DNA of 17,436 nt from Butyricicoccus_A sp964387535 (GTDB taxonomy: Bacteria > Bacillota > Clostridia > Oscillospirales > Butyricicoccaceae). Below, in pieces: positions 6,360-14,413 of the stretch; within the stretch, counting starts at the first letter, position 1, and every line of letters begins with the position of its first letter. The translations under genes were made by a program, and so were the position numbers. A model generated the notes under the pieces. It was not told the origin of the DNA. It saw only the letters and a list, made by a program, of their open reading frames with translations, and did no database searches. The DNA lies in assembly GCA_964387535.1 (NCBI GenBank), contig CAYLXH010000031.1, positions 1 through 17,436 on the forward strand, given 5' to 3'.

Positions 6360-8123
6360 TTATTCCAATGCTGCTGCGAGAATGGTTCCCTCGCTCTCCG
6401 TGACCACCAAATGAACGGTGTCTCCCTCATTGAGCAGCACTGCCGTCTCATTTTCGGATGCACTCAGCGAATAGTACGCATCGCCGTCATCCAGGCGAAG
6501 ATAATAGTACGTTGTGCCGTCGCGCACTGCGGAGCGGAGGTCGGTAATCTTTCCCTCAACCTCCACCGTCTCGGTCAGCTCCTGCTCCTCCGGTTGAATC
6601 AAACCGTCGTCAATGAGCAGCTGCTCATAGTTGGCCAGGCATTCTTTAATGGTCTTTCCTGTGACAACATCCTGATACTGCGCCATATTGACCATGCCAT
6701 ACATTTTGACCAGCCCGGCGTCATCCTTGAGCGCCACCGTGTACGTCGGCTGATCGTGAATGTTCAGCAGCAGCGGGAACGTCGCCCGATACTTCAAATT
6801 CTGCACCAGACCCTCTGCACTGCTCATCGCGGAGTATTCCTCTGCGCCCGCAATCTCGTAATATTCGGTCTCCCGCGTGCGCATATCCGAGAAAATAAAC
6901 CCGATGTTGCTCTCATCGCTGACCACACTGGTCACACCCGTGTAGCAGTACACATCGTTGTTTTTCGGGATATAATTGTAGCCCTCCGTCGTGATAACAC
7001 AGCCCTTCTGGCCAATCAGAGAATTGATAAACCCGTTGTGATACAGCCCATACCAATTGTATTGCTCCATAATGAGTTCTGCACTGTATACATTGTCAAT
7101 CCAGTCCGGAATCTCACCGAGCGGATAATATTGCGTCTCTCCTGTTACCGGGTTACAGGTCACCACGCCTTTGACATCGGTACCCGCCAGCAGCATAATC
7201 CGGTGCTTGTATACCGGTACAACCCAGAACGGATTTCCCTCCTCATCCAGCTCAAATTTGACATCGCCAAACATGGCTGTCGGATAGTGGAAGCGCAGAT
7301 GTCGCTCCAGCCGGTCGTTCAGATACGCACTGGGAGAGTATTTGATCCCTTGCTCCAGCCGAACAATTTTGGTATTCTGGCTCTTCATATCCACCGTGAT
7401 ATACGCCGGTATGCCGGTATCCCGATTGAGGAACCACTTGATGACGCCGTCATAGCCGAGCGGCTGTACCCGCACCGGCGCACCGTTTACGGTAATCTGA
7501 TCGCTGTCCCACAGCACGAACTGAGAGACCTCATCGACCAGATTGCCCAACGCGCGCTGGGCCAGCCGTTCTGCGCTGTCGCGGTCGAGCAGCGGGACGT
7601 TATCAATCGTCGGCGTATATTCCGCGATCTCCTTGGTCGTCATGGATTCCTGAATGATCGACGCATACCGCTTTGCCTGGAACAGGGGGCTGGACAGCAG
7701 CGTGCAAACAATATAGACGACAATGCCGATACCCAAAACCGCACTGACCGCCTTGCGCGGCGTGAATTTTTGGCGCCGCTTCACCGGTTTTCCATCCGGT
7801 CCAAATACCTCCTGCTCCCCACCATGCGATACCGTGGACATCAGCATCAATGCCAACACCAGATAGACTGCCACAAAACTCCAACACTGTGTGGATTGCG
7901 GGTTGAGCGGCGGCAGCACGATATAGTAGCCTGCTGCCAGCAGCAGCAAAAACAGGATCACACGAATCGCGATTCCCTTTTTGCTCGTCTTGGGACGCGA
8001 ACGGCGCGGCGGGGGCTCCGGCGGCGTGTTCTGCGTCTGTTCCCCGTTCTGCTGACCTCCCATCGCCCGGAAGATCTCCGAAAACGGATTCATTCCGCCC
8101 GGGCCAAAATGATATACTCTCAT
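6360..8123 (-). CDS. Three-TM membrane protein with large extracytoplasmic region, function unknown
   Basis: A 587-residue protein with no domain I can name securely. Residues 1-48 are a cytoplasmic, Pro/Gly/Gln-rich leader ending in the basic stretch RRSRPKTSKK. Membrane segments are at about 51-71, 80-97 and 124-144, the loop between TM2 and TM3 being basic. About 440 residues follow, predicted outside the cell, rich in Tyr and Asp with few Cys (segments such as GETQYYPLGEIPDWIDNVY and NWYGLYHNGFINSLIGQKG). The last ~70 residues (VEVEGKITDLRSAV, then GDAYYSLSASENET) look like a small OB- or SH3-like beta domain. I recall similar hypothetical proteins in Clostridia but no assigned function. 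The start ATG 8123 has GGGAGG 7-8 bases upstream; an ATG at 8129 is too close to it, and 8201 lies upstream of the promoter -10. Confidence 0.85.
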   Translation of the reverse strand: MRVYHFGPGGMNPFSEIFRAMGGQQNGEQTQNTPPEPPPRRSRPKTSKKGIAIRVILFLLLLAAGYYIVLPPLNPQSTQCWSFVAVYLVLALMLMSTVSHGGEQEVFGPDGKPVKRRQKFTPRKAVSAVLGIGIVVYIVCTLLSSPLFQAKRYASIIQESMTTKEIAEYTPTIDNVPLLDRDSAERLAQRALGNLVDEVSQFVLWDSDQITVNGAPVRVQPLGYDGVIKWFLNRDTGIPAYITVDMKSQNTKIVRLEQGIKYSPSAYLNDRLERHLRFHYPTAMFGDVKFELDEEGNPFWVVPVYKHRIMLLAGTDVKGVVTCNPVTGETQYYPLGEIPDWIDNVYSAELIMEQYNWYGLYHNGFINSLIGQKGCVITTEGYNYIPKNNDVYCYTGVTSVVSDESNIGFIFSDMRTRETEYYEIAGAEEYSAMSSAEGLVQNLKYRATFPLLLNIHDQPTYTVALKDDAGLVKMYGMVNMAQYQDVVTGKTIKECLANYEQLLIDDGLIQPEEQELTETVEVEGKITDLRSAVRDGTTYYYLRLDDGDAYYSLSASENETAVLLNEGDTVHLVVTESEGTILAAALE

Positions 8124-8166
8124 CGTCATTCCTCCCCTATTGGCTGATTGATCAAGATCCCCTCCA

Positions 8167-8201
8167 ATCATATCATACCAAATCGTGAGGGAATTCGTCA
8201 A
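8167..8201 (-). promoter_or_regulatory. Promoter of the three-TM membrane protein gene
   Basis: On the minus strand TTGACG (8196-8201) and TATGAT (8172-8177) are separated by 18 bases, with TGG directly before the -10. A second overlapping TATGAT lies at 8167-8172. This promoter lies just past the stop of the TSUP gene, so the membrane protein can be expressed independently of it. Confidence 0.65.
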
Positions 8202-8210
8202 TATTACCGA

Positions 8211-8972
8211 TCAAAAGAAAATTTCTCCCCCGAGTTTTACGGCAAACAGCACAAGAACCACCAGGATCAGCGGTTTGACAAATGCCGCTCCCCGGCTGGT
8301 AAACAATCGGGTTCCCAGATAGCTTCCCACGAGGTTGCACACACCGGCTGCCAGACCCAGCGGCAGCAATACGACCCCGCCGTGCAGAAAAACCAGCAGC
8401 GAGGTGACATTCGTCGTCAGGTTGATGACCTTGGTCGTACCGGCCGACTCATTCAGGCTGATATGTGCCGCTCCCGTGAGCAACAGCATCAAAAACGTTC
8501 CGGTACCCGGCCCGTACACGCCGTCGTACACACCGGTTCCCAACGCAATCAACAGACACAATATCTGCGTTTTCCGCTGCGAAAACGGCTGCTTCTGTCT
8601 ACGCAGGCTGTCACTGCGCAGGACATAAAACGCAAGAAACGGAATGAGCACCAACATCGCGACTTTTAAACAGTGCGTGTTCAGACGCAGGCTGAGATTG
8701 GCGCCGAACGCCGAACCGCACACGGCCGCGATCGCACACGGCCCCGCCACACGCCAATGGATGAATCCGCTTCTTCCGTAGCGGAATGTCGCCAGAGCGG
8801 TTCCCATGGCTGAACTGAGTTTATTGGTTCCAATGACAGTATGTACCGGCAGTCCGGAAAACAGATACGCCGGAATGGAAATCAGACCGCCTCCTCCGGC
8901 GATGGCATCGACCAGACCCGCCAAACCGACAAGTGGGCAGACGATCAAAAACGTAAGAGGTGTAAGTTGCAT
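8211..8972 (-). CDS. TSUP-family (TauE/SafE) membrane permease
   Basis: A 253-residue integral membrane protein of the sulfite exporter TauE/SafE family, which moves small organic or sulfur anions (sulfite, sulfoacetate and others) across the cytoplasmic membrane. Both family half-repeats are visible: GLVDAIAGGGGLISIPAY with VIGTNKLSSAMGT in the N-terminal half, and the related VYDGVYGPGTGTFLML with GTTKVINLTTN in the C-terminal half. About eight hydrophobic segments are expected; the N-terminus itself is hydrophobic. The start ATG 8972 has AAAGGAG 9-10 bases upstream; an earlier ATG at 9017 would add 15 residues and lies upstream of the promoter -10. It is divergent from the ATP-grasp fusion gene. 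No sulfur-metabolism neighbour helps fix its substrate. Confidence 0.92.
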   Translation of the reverse strand: MQLTPLTFLIVCPLVGLAGLVDAIAGGGGLISIPAYLFSGLPVHTVIGTNKLSSAMGTALATFRYGRSGFIHWRVAGPCAIAAVCGSAFGANLSLRLNTHCLKVAMLVLIPFLAFYVLRSDSLRRQKQPFSQRKTQILCLLIALGTGVYDGVYGPGTGTFLMLLLTGAAHISLNESAGTTKVINLTTNVTSLLVFLHGGVVLLPLGLAAGVCNLVGSYLGTRLFTSRGAAFVKPLILVVLVLFAVKLGGEIFF

Positions 8973-8996
8973 GTATTGTTTCTCCTTTGCGCTCCA

Positions 8997-9086
8997 ACTA
9001 TACCACAAAAGCACCATTCCGTAAAGGTTTTGTCCAGTTTTCTATCACAACATCCTCTTTTCGCACTATCCATTTCATGGTATAAT
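8997..9086. promoter_or_regulatory. Divergent promoter pair between the TSUP and ATP-grasp fusion genes
   Basis: Minus strand: TATAGT (8997-9002) with TGG before it and TTTACG 17 bases upstream drives the TSUP gene. Plus strand: TATAAT (9081-9086), again preceded by TGG (9078-9080), with only a poor -35 (TTTTCG), drives the gene at 9174. The two -10 elements are about 80 bp apart, so the upstream regions overlap and could share regulation. I see no further gene or clear operator in 8973-9173. Confidence 0.6.
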
Positions 9087-9173
9087 AAAGTATATTCTTT
9101 GCTTTCCCCTCCGCCCATGCCGGCCGCAGACACAAGTATAGTTCCCCATATGTTACAGAAAGGAGCGATCCAT

Positions 9174-11756
9174 ATGGCAGCATTCGAACGAATTATGTCC
9201 GGTATCCCTGAGATGGATGTCGCCCTGGACAACATCCGTCTGGGCGACAACGTGGTGTGGCGAGTCAGTTCCCTGGAGGAATTCCGTCTGTTTCTCGAGC
9301 CCTATGTCGCTCAGGCCATCCGCGATCACCGCAACCTAATCTATGTACGCTTTGCCTCCCATGCGCCGCTCCTGACCGAGCGGGAGGGCCTCCGCATCAT
9401 ACCGGTCGAGCTCTCGCACCGCTTTGAAACCTTTACCGTAGAAATCCATCACCTGATTGAGCGCGAGGGGCGCGATGCATTCTATGTGTTTGACTGCCTT
9501 TCCGAGCTGCAGACTGCTTGGTCTACCGACCTGATGATGGGAAATTTTTTCCGCGTTACTTGTCCGTATCTGTTTGATCTGGACACCGTGGCCTTTTTCC
9601 CGATCATCCGTGGAAAGCACTCCTTTGAGGCCATTGCCAAAATCAAAGAAACCACCCAGCTGTTTCTGGACGTCTATTCCAACTCCCGGCAGGTATTTGT
9701 CCGCCCACTTAAGGTGTGGAATCGCTATTCCGAAACCATGTTCCTGCCGCACAGTTATGACTCGGCCACGGGCGAATTCCAGCCTCTCATAGACGGAATC
9801 CAGGTCAGCCGGTTCTACGAGCTGATGAATACGCAGCAGGCGCTCAGCGCTGACCAGAACACCGACTTCTGGGACCGTTTTTTCAACACAACCATCCAGA
9901 TGCATCGGCAGGGGATGGACGTCACAGAAGCCTGTCATCGCATGTGCCGCATCATGATGACGCGAGACGAGAAAATGCGCACCATGGTCAAAGCCAACTT
10001 TACCCCGGAGGATTACTTTCTCATTCGCAGCCGCATGATCGGAACCGGTATGGTAGGCGGCAAAGCCTGCGGCATGCTGCTGGCACGCAAGCTGTTGGAA
10101 AACCAGCGTCCTGATTTGTATTCTTTGCTCGAGCCGCACGATTCCTATTACGTTGGCTCGGATGTCTTTTACTCCTTTATCGTGTATAACCACTTCTGGA
10201 ATCTCCGTGTGCGCCAGCGCACCCGAGCGGAATATTTCAGTCTGGCCGACACGTTTGCACAGCGCCTGCTGTCCGGTAAGTTTTCCGAATCTCTGCGCGA
10301 ACAATTCCGCCGCATGTTGGACTATTACGGACAAAATCCGATTATCGTCCGTTCCAGCAGCATTCTCGAGGACGGGTTTGGCAATGCCTTTGCCGGAAAA
10401 TATGAGTCCGTGTTCTGCGCCAACACCGGTACGCTTGAGCAGCGGCTGGAGGAGCTGGAGAACGCCATTCGAACCGTATACGCCAGCACCATGAGCAAAT
10501 CGGCGCTGGATTACCGTCTGCGCCGTGGGCTGGAAGGACGAGACGAACAGATGGCACTGCTGATTCAGCGCGTGTCCGGCTCCCGCCACGGCGACTTCTT
10601 CCTCCCGTGTGCAGCGGGTGTGGGCTATTCCTACAGCCCCTATCGTTTCTTGCCGTCCATCGACCCATCCGCCGGCATGCTTCGGCTGGTCATGGGTCTC
10701 GGCACCGGCGCAGTGGACCGAACCCAAGGCTCCTATCCTCGTCTGGTCAGTTTGGACCGCCCGGATGTCACCTCCGCGCACACCGTCGCCGAAAAGCATC
10801 AGTTTTCTCAGCGGCTTGTCGATGTCGTGGACACCAAAGCACACCGCGTTGCCAGCATCCCGCTGTCCCAGTTGGAATCCAAGCTCCCCGATTATATCAA
10901 ACAGGCTCTGCTGGAACACAACTATGAAACCGAAGCCATGTTCCGCGAACGCGGACAACGGCGGCAGGTCCTGTTTATTTCCTGCGATGGTCTGGTCAAA
11001 AACACGGCTCTCATGCAGGCACTCAAGGAAATTCTGGCGGTGATCCAGACCGCCTACGAGTACCCGGTGGATATCGAATTCACCATCAACTTGTCTCAGC
11101 ACGGGGAGAGTGTCATCAATCTGCTTCAGTGCCGCCCCCTTCAGGTTGCACACGACACGGACGACGTCCGCATTCCCACGGATATTCGTCCGGAGTCCAT
11201 TCTGCTGGAATGCCGCAACGCCTCCATGGGCCTGTCCAAGGTGATCGCATTGGATTACATCGTCATGGTCGATGCCATCGCGTATTATCAGATGGAATAT
11301 CGTGCCAAGCACACGGTTGCCCAGGCGATCAGCGCAATCAACTGGTATTTCCGCGACAAGGGCAACCATCTGATGCTGTTCGTCCCCGGACGCATCTGTA
11401 CATCCTCTCCAGAACTGGGCGTCCCCACCACGTTCGCAGATATCAGCGAATTTGACGTCATCTGCGAAGTGTCCGAGACCAAAGCCGGATACATGCCGGA
11501 GCTGTCCTATGGAAGCCATATTTTCCAGGATCTCGTAGAAGCGGATATCCTGTACGGCGCGGTATTTCACAACGAAAAGACCCTCCGCTTTGCACCGGAA
11601 GTGTTGGCTCCCCTGCCCAATCGGCTGCGCGACATCATCCCGGACAGCGGCGCCCTGACGGAGATTCTCGCCCTGTACGATGTCAGCCAGCAGTCCTGCT
11701 TCGTGTACCACGACATGAGCCAGCAGCATCTGCTGTGCACGATAAAGCCCGAGTAA
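9174..11756 (+). CDS. KaiC/RecA-like (degenerate) domain fused to PEP-synthase-type ATP-grasp domain
   Basis: An 860-residue protein. Residues 1 to about 200 lay out like a KaiC/RecA domain: SGIPEMDVALDNIRLGDNVV at 9-28 resembles the KaiC entry motif, LIYVRFAS at 55-62 and FYVFDCLSEL at 103-112 resemble its strands and Walker B, and VRPLKVWNRY at 176-185 the closing strand. The Walker A loop is absent (VSSLEEFRLF at 31-40). From about 285 to 660 is an ATP-grasp domain of the PPDK/PEP-synthase N-terminal type: GTGMVGGKACGML at 290, PIIVRSSSILEDGFGNAFAG at 389, and INLLQCRPLQ ending near 657. Residues 660-860 match no domain I can name, though they look well conserved (ICTSSPELGVPTTFADI). No PEP-utiliser phosphohistidine motif (GGxTSHA) and no TIM barrel are present, so it should not be a complete PEP synthase or PPDK. 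Start ATG 9174 follows AAAGGAG. Function unknown. Confidence 0.88.
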   Translation: MAAFERIMSGIPEMDVALDNIRLGDNVVWRVSSLEEFRLFLEPYVAQAIRDHRNLIYVRFASHAPLLTEREGLRIIPVELSHRFETFTVEIHHLIEREGRDAFYVFDCLSELQTAWSTDLMMGNFFRVTCPYLFDLDTVAFFPIIRGKHSFEAIAKIKETTQLFLDVYSNSRQVFVRPLKVWNRYSETMFLPHSYDSATGEFQPLIDGIQVSRFYELMNTQQALSADQNTDFWDRFFNTTIQMHRQGMDVTEACHRMCRIMMTRDEKMRTMVKANFTPEDYFLIRSRMIGTGMVGGKACGMLLARKLLENQRPDLYSLLEPHDSYYVGSDVFYSFIVYNHFWNLRVRQRTRAEYFSLADTFAQRLLSGKFSESLREQFRRMLDYYGQNPIIVRSSSILEDGFGNAFAGKYESVFCANTGTLEQRLEELENAIRTVYASTMSKSALDYRLRRGLEGRDEQMALLIQRVSGSRHGDFFLPCAAGVGYSYSPYRFLPSIDPSAGMLRLVMGLGTGAVDRTQGSYPRLVSLDRPDVTSAHTVAEKHQFSQRLVDVVDTKAHRVASIPLSQLESKLPDYIKQALLEHNYETEAMFRERGQRRQVLFISCDGLVKNTALMQALKEILAVIQTAYEYPVDIEFTINLSQHGESVINLLQCRPLQVAHDTDDVRIPTDIRPESILLECRNASMGLSKVIALDYIVMVDAIAYYQMEYRAKHTVAQAISAINWYFRDKGNHLMLFVPGRICTSSPELGVPTTFADISEFDVICEVSETKAGYMPELSYGSHIFQDLVEADILYGAVFHNEKTLRFAPEVLAPLPNRLRDIIPDSGALTEILALYDVSQQSCFVYHDMSQQHLLCTIKPE

Positions 11757-11791
11757 TGGTATTGGCCTCAACTCCCTTTCTGATAATGAAC

Positions 11792-11824
11792 AAAGACCTG
11801 CCCCCGTTTGGGGGGCAGGTCTTT
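11792..11824 (+). terminator. Hairpin between convergent ATP-grasp fusion and nagA genes
   Basis: A perfect 14-bp GC-rich stem (11792-11805 / 11811-11824, AAAGACCTGCCCCC and complement) with a 5-base loop sits midway in the 101-base gap between two convergent genes. U tracts are short on both strands (stem-encoded TTT then CT or GTT), but the stem is very strong; probably a bidirectional terminator. Confidence 0.8.
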
Positions 11825-11857
11825 CTGCATGACTTGATATACTATTGTTTTCGGCCG

Positions 11858-12967
11858 TCACCGGTATTTCTTTCCGCCGATATAAACCGCTTCCAGATTC
11901 AGATTCTTGTCCAAAATCAGGAAATCCGCCAGCTTGCCGACTTCGAGAGAACCGATGGTATCCTGCATACGGATTGCGCGGGCCGGAACGATGGTCGCCG
12001 CTGCGACTGCCTGTTCCAGCGGAACGCCGAACGAAACGACATTCTGCACCGCCTGAAGCACGCTGATCGAAGATCCCGCCAGCGTGACCTCATCCATCAG
12101 CGTCGCCTTGCCGTTTTTCATGACAATCGGCTGTCCGCCCAGCTCATACTGTCCGTCCGGCATGCCGGCACAGCGCAGCGAATCACTGATAAGTGTCAGC
12201 TTGTCGCCATACAGCTGGAACATCATGCGAATCACCGACGGATGGATATGCAGTCCATCACAAATCAACTCGACCGTCGCACCGGAATCGTACGCGGCAC
12301 CGATGACCGCCGGCTTGCGGTGGTGCAACGGGTTCATACCGTTAAACAGATGGGTTGCATGCGATGCACCGCGGCGATAGGCTTCCATTGCCGTATCGTA
12401 ATCCGCAATCGTGTGTCCCAGCGACACGGTACACTCCTTGGAGATCTCCTCAATGAACTCCATCGCTCCCGGTTCCTCGGCAGCCACAGTGACCAGACGA
12501 ATCTGATTGCCGGATTCCTGATTCAGCCGGTGGAACATGTCGATGTCGGGTGCGTGCAGGTTCTCCGCCGCCTGTGCTCCGCGCTTGTCATAGCACAGGA
12601 ACGGTCCTTCCAGATGGATGCCAGCACAGCGCGCTCCCTTGGTCGTGAAATCACGGATTGCGTGCATCGCCGGAACCAGCGTCTCTTCCTTGAGCGTCAT
12701 GGTCGTCGGGCACCACGAGGTCACACCATTTTTCGCATAGTAGATCGACATTTTCTCCAAGCCTGCCACACTGCCATCGCTTGCATCCTCCTGCATCGCG
12801 CCATGCGTGTGAATGTCAATCAGACCCGGAATGATGTATTTATCCGTCGCGTTGATGTCTGCCAGCTTGTCAATCTGGCCGATCTCCGTAATTGTCTCAC
12901 CAAACTCCATATCGCCGACCGCAAAGGTGCCGTTCGGCTGAAAAATCATACCATTTTTTACGAGCAT
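11858..12967 (-). CDS. nagA: N-acetylglucosamine-6-phosphate deacetylase
   Basis: Removes acetate from GlcNAc-6-P to give glucosamine-6-P, the committed step in using amino sugars from cell wall, chitin or mucin glycans. The 369-residue protein is full length (E. coli NagA is 382). It is an amidohydrolase-superfamily TIM barrel with GLIDIHTHG (His53, His55), the metal ligand Glu120 in HLEGPF, His185 in SLGHT, His206 in THLFNGMNPLHHR, the substrate-binding DGLHIHP, and the catalytic Asp262 in LISDSLRCAG. The HxH pair is as in Bacillus NagA, whereas E. coli has a Gln in place of one His. The C-terminus returns to the beta sandwich (GSLEVGKLADFLILD). The start ATG 12967 lies 10 bases after the ROK gene stop, and its GAGGAG begins at that stop codon, indicating coupled translation. 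No nagB is in the window. Confidence 0.96.
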   Translation of the reverse strand: MLVKNGMIFQPNGTFAVGDMEFGETITEIGQIDKLADINATDKYIIPGLIDIHTHGAMQEDASDGSVAGLEKMSIYYAKNGVTSWCPTTMTLKEETLVPAMHAIRDFTTKGARCAGIHLEGPFLCYDKRGAQAAENLHAPDIDMFHRLNQESGNQIRLVTVAAEEPGAMEFIEEISKECTVSLGHTIADYDTAMEAYRRGASHATHLFNGMNPLHHRKPAVIGAAYDSGATVELICDGLHIHPSVIRMMFQLYGDKLTLISDSLRCAGMPDGQYELGGQPIVMKNGKATLMDEVTLAGSSISVLQAVQNVVSFGVPLEQAVAAATIVPARAIRMQDTIGSLEVGKLADFLILDKNLNLEAVYIGGKKYR

Positions 12968-12977
12968 CTGTTTCTCC

Positions 12978-14363
12978 TCACTTCACATCCGGCAGGCTGG
13001 CCGCCGCTACAGACTGACCGACACGGCGGAACTTTTCGTCCGGCAGCAGCAGCTCCAGCTGCGCATACTCCGGATACTCCGTCTCCAGCACGCGCCGCGC
13101 GCTGTTCAACACGATTTCGCCGCCCTCTCCAGACATAACTCGTCCGAGCAACAGAGCACTGGTGCAGCCGTACAGATCACAGTACAGTGCCAGCGTATGA
13201 CCCAGATAGACACCGATGGAGTCATAGATGTCCGCCGCAGCCGTGCTTCCGGCCTCCATCTGCTTCTGAATCTCCACCAGCTTTTCCGCCAGCGTCATCT
13301 CTTCCGGCAGCTGGATTCCGGCAGCGGGCGCCAGCTTGAGCACACCGTCCTGCGACAGATACTTGACGCCGCAGCCGATGTCGCCCGACCACTCGTCCGC
13401 CATCGCCTTGGGATTGGCATCAATCGTCATAAAGGCCAGCTCATTAAACCAGCCCGTGATGTTTCCTCCGGCATCGACAAAGCCGACCGCTTCACTGGTT
13501 CCCATGGAAATGCCCAGAATATTGTTGCGTTCAAAGCTCATCGCACCCGCCAGGGCGGTGACGTCGCCGTCGTTGCACACCGCCATCGGCACCTCACCGA
13601 AGCAGTCCTTGACCGTGCGCAGATAGATGTTCTTAATCGTCCGCTCAAACAGCTCCGGGTCCGCCTCCTTGACCTTGTTATAGACATGAGACACCATGGA
13701 CTTGTTGTCCACAATGACACCGGATGCCGAGATGCCGACACCGTCTACCGACGGCAAATGCTCCGCCGCCTTGCGCAGAGAGTCACAGATGTAATCATAG
13801 TGATACTGTGGATCCGCGTTGAGCTTGGGCAACCAGACCGTCTCCGCACTAAATACGGTCTCTCCGTCGATGACCGCTGAGACCTTAAGGTCACTTCCGC
13901 CGACGTCAAAGCCAATTCGGTTGCCGTTGACATGTTTGCCGATAGATTCCGAACTGGTGTTTTCCTCCGGCACGGCATCGCAGTACACGACCTCAAACGG
14001 GCGCTCAAACACGCTCTCCATAAAGTCGCGGTCGAAATCCCGGTTACCGCCGACGGAATACGCCGCCTTGATGTCCTCATAAATGTCCTTGTCACCGCTG
14101 ATGTAGATGCGGAAACCACCCTTCATCCACAAAACCGTCTTAACCAGCCGGTGGATATAGTAGTGATCCGCCTCCGCCATCTCCGGTGTGCCGTGGATCG
14201 CCGTGTGATAGGTCGCGATCTGTCCATTGGATCGCTCAACAGCAATGCTGAGCGGCTGCGCAGCACCCTTTCGGAACGCGCGGTTGAACTGCAGCAGCGG
14301 GATAAAGTCCGGATCCAGCTTGGGCACGTTGTGAATCGGAATGTCAATTCCGTATACTTTCAT
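12978..14363 (-). CDS. ROK-family sugar kinase with extra N-terminal domain, upstream of nagA
   Basis: A 461-residue protein. Residues 1 to about 145 are an extra domain of unknown type (GQIATYHTAIHGTPEMAEAD, later RIYISGDKDIYEDI); it is not the winged helix of NagC/XylR repressors, so a metabolic role is favoured. From about 150 the ROK kinase begins: phosphate-binding GFDVGGSDLKVSAV at 151, the catalytic Asp265 in VCNDGDVTALAGAM, and GISMGTSEAVGF. The usual ROK zinc motif (CXCGXXGCXE) is missing; the matching place reads DIGCGVKYLSQ with one Cys (331). Linkage to nagA suggests an amino-sugar substrate (GlcNAc or ManNAc), which is inference. Start ATG 14363 has GGAGG 8 bases upstream, partly inside an earlier in-frame ATG (14378) that is therefore unlikely to be used. 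A strong promoter precedes it. Confidence 0.85.
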   Translation of the reverse strand: MKVYGIDIPIHNVPKLDPDFIPLLQFNRAFRKGAAQPLSIAVERSNGQIATYHTAIHGTPEMAEADHYYIHRLVKTVLWMKGGFRIYISGDKDIYEDIKAAYSVGGNRDFDRDFMESVFERPFEVVYCDAVPEENTSSESIGKHVNGNRIGFDVGGSDLKVSAVIDGETVFSAETVWLPKLNADPQYHYDYICDSLRKAAEHLPSVDGVGISASGVIVDNKSMVSHVYNKVKEADPELFERTIKNIYLRTVKDCFGEVPMAVCNDGDVTALAGAMSFERNNILGISMGTSEAVGFVDAGGNITGWFNELAFMTIDANPKAMADEWSGDIGCGVKYLSQDGVLKLAPAAGIQLPEEMTLAEKLVEIQKQMEAGSTAAADIYDSIGVYLGHTLALYCDLYGCTSALLLGRVMSGEGGEIVLNSARRVLETEYPEYAQLELLLPDEKFRRVGQSVAAASLPDVK

Positions 14364-14413
14364 TCTTTTGTCCTCCATAAACGAATTCAGGGGGTATGGT
14401 TGATAATTTGGTT

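Noticed and set aside
6339..8147. Plus-strand open frame of about 600 codons opposite the membrane protein gene
   Set aside because: Antisense shadow rich in His, Arg and Gln; the minus-strand frame has TM segments, a promoter and a ribosome binding site.
9174..11756. Annotation as pyruvate phosphate dikinase or PEP synthase
   Set aside because: Only the ATP-grasp half is present; the phosphohistidine and PEP/pyruvate barrel domains are missing, so the full reaction is unlikely.
9336..11861. Minus-strand open frame of 841 codons opposite the ATP-grasp fusion gene
   Set aside because: Its composition is that of a shadow frame, and no protein family is recognisable. The plus-strand frame has ATP-grasp motifs and a ribosome binding site. 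Antisense frames stay open because TTA, CTA and TCA codons are rare in the real gene.
11735..13138. Plus-strand open frame of 467 codons over nagA
   Set aside because: NagA on the minus strand is certain; the overlap is a codon-bias artefact.
12978..14363. ROK protein as a NagC-type repressor of nagA
   Set aside because: No N-terminal winged helix-turn-helix is visible; the extra domain is longer and different, and the kinase Asp is present.
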